Positions 17,074 through 25,256 of a stretch of DNA of 64,000 nt are shown here, piece after piece. Every line of letters begins with the position of its first letter. Within the stretch, counting starts at the first letter, position 1. The translations under genes were made by a program, and so were the position numbers. Location: NCBI RefSeq assembly GCF_000412695.1, contig NC_021499.1, forward strand, positions 5,084,001-5,148,000, read 5' to 3'. This DNA is from Pseudomonas resinovorans NBRC 106553 (GTDB taxonomy: Bacteria > Pseudomonadota > Gammaproteobacteria > Pseudomonadales > Pseudomonadaceae). Below the pieces are notes generated by a model. That model was not told the origin of the DNA, did no database searches, and saw only the letters and a program-made list of their open reading frames with translations.

Positions 17074-18406
17074 TCGCCTGCCCCACCCCCAGCTGCTGCT
17101 GGCCCTGGCCGCCCTGCGCGACCGCGCCCTGGCCGCCGACTCGCTGAACGCCCTGGCGTTCTCCATGGCCAACGATGGCTACGCCCTGCTGCGCTACCAC
17201 CAGGCGCTGGTGTTCGCCCAGCGCGGTGCCGACCTGGAACTGCTCTGCGTGTCCGGCCTGGCGCGGCCCAGCGAGGACTCGCCCTACCTGGTCTGGCTGC
17301 GTCGCGCCAGCCGCTGGCTCGCCCAGCAGTTGCCCGACGCCCGGCCGCGCTGGTTGCCCCGCGATGAACTGGAGCCGCCGGCGGACATCGCCGAAGGCTG
17401 GGCCGAATGGTGGCCCAGCGGGCTCTGGTGCGTGCCCCTGCACGACCGCGATGGCCAGCGCCTGGGGCTGGTGCTGTTCCTCCTCGACGCGTCCCCGGCC
17501 GACGAGGTAGCGCCCCTGCTGGACGGCGTCTGGCAGACCTGGGCGCACTGCTGGGCCGCCTTCGGCAAGCGCCGCCGGCTGCTCGGCTGGCGGCCCGGCA
17601 AGCGCCAGGTCCTGCTGGCCCTGGCGGTGGCCGCGGCACTGCTGCTGGTGCCGGTACGGCAGACCGCGCTGGCGCCGGCGGAGATCGTTTCGCGCCAGGC
17701 ATTGATCGTCAGTTCCCCCATCGACGGCGTGATCCAGCGCATGGAGGTCCGGCCGAACCAGGCCGTGGAGGAAGGCACCCTGCTCTTCACCCTCGACGAG
17801 ACCACCCTGAAGAGCCGCGCCGAGGTGCTCGGCAAGGAGGTGGCCGTGGCCGACGCCGAACTGATGGCGGCGAGCCAGAGGGCCTTCGACAACCCCCAGA
17901 GCAAGAGCGAGCTCACCTTGCTCAACGGCCGCGTCCTGCAGCGCCGGGCCGAGCTCGCGGCGGTGCAGGCCCAGCTGCGACGTACCCGGGTGCTGTCGCC
18001 CCGGGCGGGCGTCGCGGTGTACAGCGATCCCAATGACTGGATCGGCAAGCCGGTGGTGACCGGCGAGCGCATCCTCCAGGTGGCCGACCCGGCGCAGCCG
18101 GCGATGCTGATCAAACTGCCGGTGGCCGACGCCATCGCCCTGGACCCCGGCGCGGAGGTCACCCTGTTCCTCACCGCGTACCCCCTCTCGCCCCTCAAGG
18201 GAAAGGTGCTGGAGACCAGCTACCAGGCACACGCCAGCGAGGAAGGCGTGGTGGCCTACCGCCTGCTGGCCAGCGTCGAGGGCCAGCCGGAGCACGCCCG
18301 CCTGGGCCTGCACGGCACCGCCAAGCTCTACGGCGAACGCGTGGTGCTGGGCTACTACCTGCTGCGCCGGCCCTTCGCCGCGCTGCGCGCCTGGACCGGG
18401 CTGTGA
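17066..18406 (+). CDS. Inner-membrane HlyD-like adaptor with N-terminal GAF-like cytosolic domain
   Basis: 446 residues. Residues 1-170 are soluble and cytosolic, and resemble a GAF fold: an alpha-helix, a beta sheet containing LELLCVSGLARPS, and GLWCVPLHDRDGQRLGLVLFLLD. One transmembrane helix follows (VLLALAVAAALLLVPV, about 178-195). The periplasmic part is a HlyD adaptor: lipoyl half SPIDGVIQRMEVRPNQAVEEGTLLF is split here as PIDGVIQRMEV and QAVEEGTLLF, then a coiled coil about 250-305, then RVLSPRAGVAVYSDPNDWIGKP and a barrel domain. Its ATG overlaps the upstream stop by 8 nt. A ligand-sensing GAF-like domain on an export adaptor is unusual and could gate secretion. The GAF assignment is by fold pattern only. 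Confidence 0.78.
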   Translation: MTDRLPHPQLLLALAALRDRALAADSLNALAFSMANDGYALLRYHQALVFAQRGADLELLCVSGLARPSEDSPYLVWLRRASRWLAQQLPDARPRWLPRDELEPPADIAEGWAEWWPSGLWCVPLHDRDGQRLGLVLFLLDASPADEVAPLLDGVWQTWAHCWAAFGKRRRLLGWRPGKRQVLLALAVAAALLLVPVRQTALAPAEIVSRQALIVSSPIDGVIQRMEVRPNQAVEEGTLLFTLDETTLKSRAEVLGKEVAVADAELMAASQRAFDNPQSKSELTLLNGRVLQRRAELAAVQAQLRRTRVLSPRAGVAVYSDPNDWIGKPVVTGERILQVADPAQPAMLIKLPVADAIALDPGAEVTLFLTAYPLSPLKGKVLETSYQAHASEEGVVAYRLLASVEGQPEHARLGLHGTAKLYGERVVLGYYLLRRPFAALRAWTGL

Positions 18407-20502
18407 TACCGAACGCGGCCGCCATGCCGCTGCCGCCGCTGCGCGAAGACCTGCGCCTGCTGGAAAGCGCGCCGAGCAGCGACGGCGAGCCGGCCTGGGT
18501 GATCCAGGACACCGTGGTCAATCGCTTCTACCGCATAGGCTGGCTGGAGTTCGAATGCCTGCTGCGCTGGGAACAGACCCCGGAGCGGATCTGCCAGGAC
18601 ATCCAGGCCCGGACACCGCTGCGCCCGGACGTGGAGCAGGTGCTGGAGTTCCGCCAGTTCCTCGACCAGCACCAGCTGCTGCGTCCATCGCCCGACGCCG
18701 CCGCCCGCCTGGCCAAGCGCAGCGAAGGCAATGCCTGGCTGAACTGGCGCTGGTGGCTGCACCACTACCTGTTCTTCCGCGTGCCGCTGCTGCGGCCGCA
18801 GCGCCACTTGCAGCGCCTGGCCGGCCATCTGGACTGGCTGTTCCGTCCCGCCACCGCCGTCCTGGTGGTGACCCTGGGCGTGATCGGCGTGCTGCTGGTG
18901 CTGCAGCAATGGGATGCCTTCACCACGGCGGTGGTGGAGTCCTTCTCGGCCTCCGGGCTGGTCAGCTTCGCCCTGGCGCTGATCGTCGCCAAGACCCTCC
19001 ACGAACTGGGCCATGCCCTGGTGGCCACGCGCCTGGGCCTGCGGGTGGGACACATGGGTATCGCCTTCGTGGTGCTCTGGCCGATGCTCTATACCGACAC
19101 CGGCGAGAGCTGGAAGCTGCGCAGCTCCCGGCAACGCCTGGCCATCGCCTCCGCCGGCATCCTCACCGAGCTGGGCCTGGCGGGGCTGGCCACCCTCGGC
19201 TGGGCGCTCTCGGACCCCGGCCCGCTGCGCAACGCCCTGCTCTACCTGGCGACCACCAGCTGGGTGTTGTCCCTGGCACTGAACGCCAGCCCGTTCATGC
19301 GCTTCGACGGCTACTTCATCCTCTCCGACCTGCTGGATTTCCCCAACCTCCACGAGCGCTCCTCGGCCCTGGCGCGGGTCACCCTGCGGCGCGCCCTGCT
19401 GGGGCTGGACGAACCCTGGCCGGAAAGCTTCCCCACCGGCAAGCGCCGCACCCTGGTGGCCTTCGCCATGGTCACCTGGGTCTACCGCCTGGTGCTGTTC
19501 CTCGGCATCGCGGTGGCGGTCTACCTGCTGTTCTTCAAACTGCTCGGGATACTGCTCTTCGTGGTGGAAATCTCCTGGTTCATCCTCATGCCGATCTGGC
19601 GCGAACTGAAACACTGGTGGGCCAACCGCAGCGCCATCCCCACGAGCCGCCGGCGCGCCTGGCTGGGCCTGCTGGCGGTCGTCCTGCTGCTCTTGGCGGT
19701 GCCCTGGCGCAGCCAGGTGCACGCCCTGGGCGTGGCCCGCGCCGAACACCAGCTACGGGTCTTCGCGCCCTACCCGGCGCGACTGGTGGCCATCCACCCC
19801 GCCGGCCGGGTGGAGGCCGGCAGCACCCTGGTGACCCTGGACGAACCGGACATCGCCTCGCGCCTGAGCAGCAGCGAGGCCAACGTGAGGAGCTACGAGG
19901 CGCGCCTGGGCGGCCTGATCGCCGACCCCAGCGGCGCCGAGCAGGCCCTGGCCACCCGCCAGCGCCTGGGGGTGCAGTTCGAGGAGGTCAAGGCGGCCCG
20001 CTCGGAAATCGCCCGACTCAAGCTCCAGGCCCCCTTCGCCGGGCAATGGCTGGACCTGGACCCGGACTGGCGCCCCGGCCAGTGGGTGCATAGCCGCGAG
20101 CCCATCGGCATGCTGGTGGACCCGGGCAGCTGGCAGGTGGACGCCTATGTCGATCAGGACGACGTGCAACGCCTGATCCAGGGCGGCGCGGTGCGCTTCT
20201 ACCCCGAGGGCCAGCCCACCCCTATCGCTGGCAAGGTCGTGACCATCGGCAGCACCCGTGTCAGCCAGCTCGAGCACCCCATGCTCGCCTCGCGCTTCGG
20301 CGGCCCGCTGACCACCAGCAACCAGGGCAAGGAGCTGGTGCCGACACCGCCCCTGTTCCACGTGCTGGTGCAGCTGGAACAGGCCCCGCCCAGCCTGCGC
20401 GAAACCCGTGGACACCTGCAGATCGAAGGCAACCGCCGCAGCCTGCTGGGCCAGGGCCTGACCCATGTGGCGGCGGTGCTGCTGCGCGAAAGCGGCTTCT
20501 GA
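18403..20502 (+). CDS. Site-2 protease (M50)/HlyD fusion with PqqD-like N-terminus
   Basis: 699 residues from a GTG overlapping the previous stop (GTGA). Residues about 20-100 look like a PqqD/winged-helix peptide-binding domain (VVNRFYRIGWLEFECLL). A membrane peptidase follows, with HELGH at 200-204 inside a hydrophobic helix and NASPFMRFDG at 294-303, where Asp302 is the likely third zinc ligand; these are the two M50 signatures. About six to eight membrane helices run to residue 440. The C-terminal half, after VLLLLAVPWRSQVHALG, is a periplasmic HlyD-like adaptor (APYPARLVAIHPAGRVEAGS, short coiled coil, KLQAPFAGQWLDLD, barrel). It is the only enzyme-like component of the operon and takes the place where a type I system would have its ABC ATPase. 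Confidence 0.82.
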   Translation: MIPNAAAMPLPPLREDLRLLESAPSSDGEPAWVIQDTVVNRFYRIGWLEFECLLRWEQTPERICQDIQARTPLRPDVEQVLEFRQFLDQHQLLRPSPDAAARLAKRSEGNAWLNWRWWLHHYLFFRVPLLRPQRHLQRLAGHLDWLFRPATAVLVVTLGVIGVLLVLQQWDAFTTAVVESFSASGLVSFALALIVAKTLHELGHALVATRLGLRVGHMGIAFVVLWPMLYTDTGESWKLRSSRQRLAIASAGILTELGLAGLATLGWALSDPGPLRNALLYLATTSWVLSLALNASPFMRFDGYFILSDLLDFPNLHERSSALARVTLRRALLGLDEPWPESFPTGKRRTLVAFAMVTWVYRLVLFLGIAVAVYLLFFKLLGILLFVVEISWFILMPIWRELKHWWANRSAIPTSRRRAWLGLLAVVLLLLAVPWRSQVHALGVARAEHQLRVFAPYPARLVAIHPAGRVEAGSTLVTLDEPDIASRLSSSEANVRSYEARLGGLIADPSGAEQALATRQRLGVQFEEVKAARSEIARLKLQAPFAGQWLDLDPDWRPGQWVHSREPIGMLVDPGSWQVDAYVDQDDVQRLIQGGAVRFYPEGQPTPIAGKVVTIGSTRVSQLEHPMLASRFGGPLTTSNQGKELVPTPPLFHVLVQLEQAPPSLRETRGHLQIEGNRRSLLGQGLTHVAAVLLRESGF

Positions 20503-20518
20503 GCGGACGGCGGTCAGC

Positions 20519-22231
20519 CTATGGCGTAGCGGACGGCGCCTCGGGTTCGGCGTTCTGCTTCGCCAGCCAGCGCTGGTAGGCGCTGATCCCCGCGCGCACC
20601 GAGCTGAACACCAGCGGTGGCTTCAGCTCACCCAGCTCGCCGGAGCGCAGCAGCAGGTCATAGGCCGGGCCGAACAGGCGGGCGAAGCCGAAGTAGATGC
20701 CCTTGGCCGCCAGGGTCTGCTGCACTTCGCGCAGGGTGGCCAGGCCCGTGAGGTCGAGGTTGATCATGGTTTCCGCGTTGAGCAGCACCGCACGGGGCCG
20801 CTCGGCCTGCTCCACCAGGTGCAGCAGGCGCTGCTTGAAGTAGTCGGCATTGAAGAACAGCAACGGCGCGTCGAAACGGTAGATCAGCAACCCGGGCGAG
20901 GTGCTGGCCTGTGGATAACGCCCCAGTTCCACCTGCCCGTCCACGCCTTCCACCCAGCCCAGCACGGCGTCTCTCGGGCGATAGGTGAGGTAGAGCAGGC
21001 GCAGCAGTGCCAGCGACACGGCGACGAAGATGCCGGGCAGCACGCCAACCCCCAGCACGCCCACCGTGGTCAGCAGGCAGAGGCTGCACTCGAAGCGGCT
21101 GAGGCGCCAGAACGCCTTCAGCGAGCGGAAGTCGATCAGTCCCCAGCCGGCCAGCATCAGCACCGCCCCCAGGGCGGCGATGGGAACCCAGCCCAAGGCG
21201 TCGTGAAGGAACACCAGCACGGCGATTATCACCAGGGCCACCACCACGCTGACCATCTGCGTCTTGCCGCCCACCAGGTCGTTCACCGCCGTGCGCGAGT
21301 CGGCGCCGCTGATGACGAAGGCCTGGGACACCCCGGCGCCGATATTGGCCATGCCCAGGGCGATGAACTCGTGGTTGGCGTCCACCATGTAGCCACGCCG
21401 GGCGGCGAAGCTGCGGGCGGTGAGCATGGCGCTGCAGAAACTGACAATGGTGATGCCGGTGGCATCGCGCAGCAGGCTGAGCAGCTCCTGGTAACCGGCG
21501 CGCGGCCAGCTCAGCTCCGGCAGGCCGGCGGGCACGTTGCCCAGCAAGGCCACGCCGTGGCGGTCGAGGTGCAACCAGGCGGCGGCGAGCGAGGCCAGCA
21601 CCATCGCCACCAGGGCCACCGGCAGTCGCGGCCAGCGCCGGGGCAACAGCACCATCAGCGCCAAGGCCGAGGCGCCGAGGGCCAGGGTGGGCAGGTGGCT
21701 GCTGGCCAGGTTGCGCAGCATCGCCAGCAGGCCGGGGATGAAGCCGCTGGTCTCGCTCTGGTAACCCAGCAGCTTGCCCAGCTGGCCAACGAGCAGGCTG
21801 AGGCCGATGCCATTGAGATAACCCACCAGGATCGGCCGCGACAGGAAGCTGGCGATGAAGCCGGCGCGGATCAGGCCGGCGACTATGGAGAGGCCGCCCA
21901 CCATCACCGCCACTATCATCGACAGGTGCACCAGGCGCTGCGGGTCCCCCGCCGCCAACGGGGTGATGGAGGCCGCGACCATGGCCGCGGTGGCGGCGTC
22001 CGGCCCGACCATCAGTTGCCGGGAGCCACCCACCAGGGCATAGATGAGCATCGGCAGGATGCAGGCATAGAGACCCACCTGGGCGGGAAAGCCAATGATC
22101 TGCGCATAGGCGATGGCGGTGGGTATCTGCACCGCGGCCACCGACAGCCCCGCCGCCAGATCGGTGCGGAGCCATTCGCGGCGGTAGTGGAAGCGCGGAA
22201 TGCGTTCGCGGAGCCAGGGCAGAAGCTGCAT
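20519..22231 (-). CDS. SulP family anion transporter with STAS domain
   Basis: 570 residues with 10-12 membrane segments and SulP hallmarks: DLAAGLSVAAVQIPTAIAYA at the start, then GLYACILPMLIYALVGGSRQ and VGPDAATAAMVA. The central region has SQAFVISGADSRTAVNDLVGGKTQ. The cytosolic C-terminus (about 430-545) is a STAS domain, including NAETMINLDLTGLATLREV. The family moves sulfate, bicarbonate or other anions across the inner membrane with cations. It converges on the giant-protein operon, leaving only 16 bp between stops, and is probably functionally independent. There is no linked carbonic anhydrase or sulfur gene to suggest the substrate. Confidence 0.9.
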   Translation of the reverse strand: MQLLPWLRERIPRFHYRREWLRTDLAAGLSVAAVQIPTAIAYAQIIGFPAQVGLYACILPMLIYALVGGSRQLMVGPDAATAAMVAASITPLAAGDPQRLVHLSMIVAVMVGGLSIVAGLIRAGFIASFLSRPILVGYLNGIGLSLLVGQLGKLLGYQSETSGFIPGLLAMLRNLASSHLPTLALGASALALMVLLPRRWPRLPVALVAMVLASLAAAWLHLDRHGVALLGNVPAGLPELSWPRAGYQELLSLLRDATGITIVSFCSAMLTARSFAARRGYMVDANHEFIALGMANIGAGVSQAFVISGADSRTAVNDLVGGKTQMVSVVVALVIIAVLVFLHDALGWVPIAALGAVLMLAGWGLIDFRSLKAFWRLSRFECSLCLLTTVGVLGVGVLPGIFVAVSLALLRLLYLTYRPRDAVLGWVEGVDGQVELGRYPQASTSPGLLIYRFDAPLLFFNADYFKQRLLHLVEQAERPRAVLLNAETMINLDLTGLATLREVQQTLAAKGIYFGFARLFGPAYDLLLRSGELGELKPPLVFSSVRAGISAYQRWLAKQNAEPEAPSATP

Positions 22232-22293
22232 GGGAGTCGTCCGGAGTTCGACCCCAGAAGCTTAGGCCGACATCTGGCGTTCGTTGTAGCCAG

Positions 22294-22380
22294 GTAGGAT
22301 GGGTTGAGCTTGCGATACCCATGCGGGCAAGGCTGATGGGTATCGCTCCGCTCAGCGGAGCGCCGCCCGACCCATCCTAC
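22294..22380. repeat. Four-arm intergenic repeat, gatgggt type
   Basis: An 87-bp element bounded by GTAGGATGGGT and its complement ACCCATCCTAC (perfect 11 bp). Inside are an 11-bp hairpin GCGATACCCAT/ATGGGTATCGC and a second hairpin CGCTCCGCT-C-AGCGGAGCG. A related copy lies at 56177-56261. The element can fold as a three-way junction or, by pairing neighbouring gatgggt/acccatc arms, as two side-by-side hairpins. Confidence 0.8.
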
Positions 22381-22390
22381 GGTCTACGAC

Positions 22391-22804
22391 TCAGGCATCC
22401 TTCTCACAGTTGATCATCCAGGGCACCCCGAAACGGTCCATCAGCATGCCGAAACGCTCGGCCCAGAAGGTCTTCTCCAGGGGCATCTGCACCTGGCCGC
22501 CCTCGGCCAGGGCGTTGAATACCCGCTCGGCCTCGACGATACGGTCGACGTTGATCGAGATGCAGATGCCGCTGATGCCCTCGAAGGGCGCCTGGGGCGG
22601 GCAGTCCGAGCCCATGATCACCTGGTCGCCCACGGCCAGGCGCGCGTGCATGATCTTGTCGCGGAACTCCTCCGGCACATCGTCGCAGGCCGGGCTCTCG
22701 GCGAAGGACATGAAGGCTTCCAGGGTGCCGTTGAGCACCTTGGCGTAGAACTGGAAGGCCGGACCGCACTGGCCGTCGAAGGTGAGGTAGGGATCGATCT
22801 TCAT
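22391..22804 (-). CDS. VOC/PhnB-like protein (glyoxalase superfamily)
   Basis: 137 residues in the PhnB-like branch of the vicinal-oxygen-chelate superfamily: MKIDPYLTFDGQCGPAFQFY at the N-terminus, FMSFAESP, DKIMHARLAVGDQVIMGSD in the middle, and WAERFGMLMDRFGVPWMINC at the end. This is one paired beta-alpha-beta3 module plus its partner. Members are small dimeric proteins mostly without an assigned reaction, despite old names such as 3-demethylubiquinone methyltransferase. It follows the YCII protein gene by 10 nt on the same strand. VOC and YCII proteins are often paired in bacteria, frequently near ECF sigma factors, but no sigma gene is present here. Confidence 0.85.
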   Translation of the reverse strand: MKIDPYLTFDGQCGPAFQFYAKVLNGTLEAFMSFAESPACDDVPEEFRDKIMHARLAVGDQVIMGSDCPPQAPFEGISGICISINVDRIVEAERVFNALAEGGQVQMPLEKTFWAERFGMLMDRFGVPWMINCEKDA

Positions 22805-22814
22805 GACGGTGTCC

Positions 22815-23237
22815 TCATTGTTGGCGGGCTTTGTCGAAGACGCGCTGTTCCTGCTCGCGCAGTTCAGGGGTGAACTCCTCGCCGAAATCCTCCGCCTCGA
22901 ACACCTGGCGAATCTCGATCTCCGAATCCGACAGCATGGGGTTGGGGCAGCGCTTGACCCAGTCGATGCACTCCTCGAGGGAGTTCACCTTGAACAGCCA
23001 GAAGCCGGCGATCAGCTCCTTGGTTTCGGCGAAGGGGCCGTCGATCACGCTGCGCTCCTTGCCGGAAAAACGCACCCGCGCCCCCTTGGCGCTGGGGTGC
23101 AGCCCTTCGCCGGCGAGCAGGATGCCGGCGTTCACCAGTTCCTCGTTGTACTGGCCCATGGCCGTGAGCAGTTCGGTGCTGGGCATGATGCCGGCTTCCG
23201 ATTCCGGGGTAGCTTTGACGATCACCATGAAACGCAT
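22815..23237 (-). CDS. YCII-related (YciI/DGPF) domain protein
   Basis: 140 residues. The family pattern is MRFMVIVKATPESEAG at the start, LLAGEGLHPSAKGARVRFSG, then VIDGPFAETKELIAGFWLF (the DGPF signature) and a C-terminal EIRQVFEAEDFGEEF. The fold is a ferredoxin-like barrel with a conserved His/Asp pair; the reaction is unknown for this branch. AAGGAGAACGAC upstream sets the start at 23237. It is the first gene of a two-gene unit with the VOC protein. Confidence 0.88.
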   Translation of the reverse strand: MRFMVIVKATPESEAGIMPSTELLTAMGQYNEELVNAGILLAGEGLHPSAKGARVRFSGKERSVIDGPFAETKELIAGFWLFKVNSLEECIDWVKRCPNPMLSDSEIEIRQVFEAEDFGEEFTPELREQEQRVFDKARQQ

Positions 23238-23420
23238 TGTCGTTCTCCTTGTGGTTGGCCCGGGCCCTTGCCCGCTGGCTGTGCTTATTGGTCGCTGGGC
23301 AGCGCACAGGATCGACAGAGGGCGCGAATTTTTTTCGCAGGACTGGGCGGGATCAGCGTAGACCCGGATGGAGGACTTGCGTGGGTGGGGTGACGGGCGA
23401 GCGGTATGAGGGCGGGGACC

Positions 23421-23458
23421 GTAAGAGCGAATTCATTCGCGAATGAATTCGCTCTTAC
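23421..23458. repeat. Perfect 38-bp palindrome (REP family GCGAATTCATTCGC)
   Basis: The 19-base arm GTAAGAGCGAATTCATTCG is followed at once by its exact reverse complement, with no loop. It sits 13 bp downstream of the recJ stop, in a position suited to mRNA 3'-end protection or termination, but has no T-tract. Relatives with the GCGAATTCATTCGC core lie at 28586-28683 and near 50537; degenerate ones lie near 58715 and 61949. Confidence 0.88.
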
Positions 23459-23471
23459 AGGGATGTGAAAT

Positions 23472-25187
23472 TCAGCGCGGGGCGATGTGCGCGACCATCA
23501 ATTGCACGCTTTCCTGGCCACGGTACTCGTTGACGTCGAGCTTGTAGGCCACCTCGGCCCAGCGCACGGTGGGGTTTGGCCACTGTTCGCGGTCGATGTT
23601 GAAGGCGATGCCGTCGAGTTGCAGCGAGCCGCATTCGCTTTTCAGCACCAGCTTCAGGTGGCGCTCGCCGACCAGGCGCTGCTGGACGATCTGGAACACG
23701 CCATGGAACAGCGGCTCGGGGAAGTGCTGGCCCCAGGGGCCGGCCAGGCGCAAGGCGCGGGCCAGTTCCAGGTGGAATTCCTCGATGCTCAGCTGACCGT
23801 CGGAGAGCAGGCGCCCGGTGAGGTCGTCTTCGTGCAGCTGGCGGCGGGTCTCCGCGTCGAAGGCGGCGGCGAAGGCGCCGAAGTTTTCCACAGGCAGGGA
23901 CAGGCCGGCGGCCATGGCGTGACCGCCGAACTTGCTGATCAGGCCCGGATGGCGGGCGGCCACGGCGTCCAGGGCATCACGGATGTGGAAGCCGGGAACC
24001 GAGCGCGCCGAGCCCTTGAGCAGACCGTCGCCGGCGTCGGCGAAGGCGATGGTGGGCCGGTGGTAACGCTCCTTCAGGCGCGAGGCGAGGATGCCGATCA
24101 CACCCTGGTGCCAGTCCGCCTCGAAGACGCAGAGGCCGAAGGGCATGTCCTCGATGGGCAGGTTCTTCAGCTGGGCCAGGGCCTCGCGCTGCATGCCCTG
24201 CTCGATGGCCTTGCGGTCCTGGTTGAGCTGGTCCAGCTGCACCGCCATGTCGCGGGCCAGGGCTTCGTCTTCGCAGAGCAGGCACTCGATGCCCAGGCTC
24301 ATGTCGTCCAGGCGGCCGGCGGCGTTCAGGCGCGGGCCGAGGATGAAGCCGAGGTCGGTGGAGGTGATGCGCCCCGCCTGGCGCCCGGCGACTTCGAGGA
24401 TCGCCTTGAGACCGGGCCGCGCACGGCCGGCGCGGATGCGCGCCAGGCCCTGGTGGACCAGGATGCGGTTGTTGGCGTCCAGCGGTACCACGTCGGCCAC
24501 GCTGCCCAGGGCCACCAGGTCGAGCAGGTCGCCCAGGTTGGGTTCCTTGAGGCCGGCGCGGGCGAACCAGTCCAGCTCGCGCAGGCGCGCGCGCAGGGCC
24601 AGGAGCACGTAGAAGATCACGCCGACGCCAGCCAGGGACTTGCTGGGGAACTCGCAGCCCGGCTGGTTGGGATTGACGATGGCGTCCGCCGCCGGCAGTT
24701 CCGGACCGGGCAGGTGGTGGTCGGTGACCAGTACCTTGAGCCCGGCGGCCTTGGCCGCGGCCACGCCTTCGACGCTGGAGATGCCGTTGTCCACGGTCAC
24801 CAGCAGCTCGGGCCGGCGCTCCAGGGCCACGGCGACGATTTCCGGGGTCAGGCCGTAGCCGTACTCGAAGCGGTTGGGTACCAGGTAGTCGACGTGGAAG
24901 GCGCCGAGCATGCGCAGGCCGAGCACGCCCACGGTGCTGGCAGTGGCGCCGTCGGCGTCGAAGTCACCGACATAGAGGATGCGCTGGCGCTTCTCCAGGG
25001 CGTCCACCAGCAGCTCTACCGCACCCTCGATGCCCTTGAGTCGCTGGTAGGGGATCAACCGCGCCAGGCTCTTGTCCAGCTCCTCCGCCGATTGCACGCC
25101 ACGGGAGGCATAGAGGCGCGCCAGCAGTGGCGGCAGGTCGCCCAGGTCGGGCAGGACATCGGGCAGGGCACGGTGTTCGATACGCAT
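23472..25187 (-). CDS. recJ: Single-stranded-DNA-specific exonuclease RecJ
   Basis: 571 residues. DHH-family phosphoesterase motifs are visible: YVGDFDADGATAS (motif I), LVTVDNGISS (motif II), LVTDHHLPGPELP (motif III, DHH), and NPNQPGCEFPSKSLAGVGV. The later DHHA1 part contains KFGGHAMAAGLSL, which binds DNA and manganese. RecJ degrades single-stranded DNA 5'-3' in RecF-pathway recombination and mismatch or base-excision repair. The start at 25187 (MRIEHRALPDVLPD) follows GGATCTGCC; the 34 upstream codons in frame are intergenic. Length fits the family. Transcription comes from the yaeQ side, across the repeat element 25257-25395. Confidence 0.95.
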   Translation of the reverse strand: MRIEHRALPDVLPDLGDLPPLLARLYASRGVQSAEELDKSLARLIPYQRLKGIEGAVELLVDALEKRQRILYVGDFDADGATASTVGVLGLRMLGAFHVDYLVPNRFEYGYGLTPEIVAVALERRPELLVTVDNGISSVEGVAAAKAAGLKVLVTDHHLPGPELPAADAIVNPNQPGCEFPSKSLAGVGVIFYVLLALRARLRELDWFARAGLKEPNLGDLLDLVALGSVADVVPLDANNRILVHQGLARIRAGRARPGLKAILEVAGRQAGRITSTDLGFILGPRLNAAGRLDDMSLGIECLLCEDEALARDMAVQLDQLNQDRKAIEQGMQREALAQLKNLPIEDMPFGLCVFEADWHQGVIGILASRLKERYHRPTIAFADAGDGLLKGSARSVPGFHIRDALDAVAARHPGLISKFGGHAMAAGLSLPVENFGAFAAAFDAETRRQLHEDDLTGRLLSDGQLSIEEFHLELARALRLAGPWGQHFPEPLFHGVFQIVQQRLVGERHLKLVLKSECGSLQLDGIAFNIDREQWPNPTVRWAEVAYKLDVNEYRGQESVQLMVAHIAPR

Positions 25188-25256
25188 GGCAGATCCGATC
25201 TTTGACTCGTGTTCCCCTCCCCCATCCGGGAGAGGGCTTGGTGGGTGTCCGGAGCA

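Noticed and set aside
20465..22297. 610-codon plus-strand frame opposite the SulP gene
   Set aside because: His/Gln/Gly-rich shadow of a clear SulP coding sequence; no motifs.
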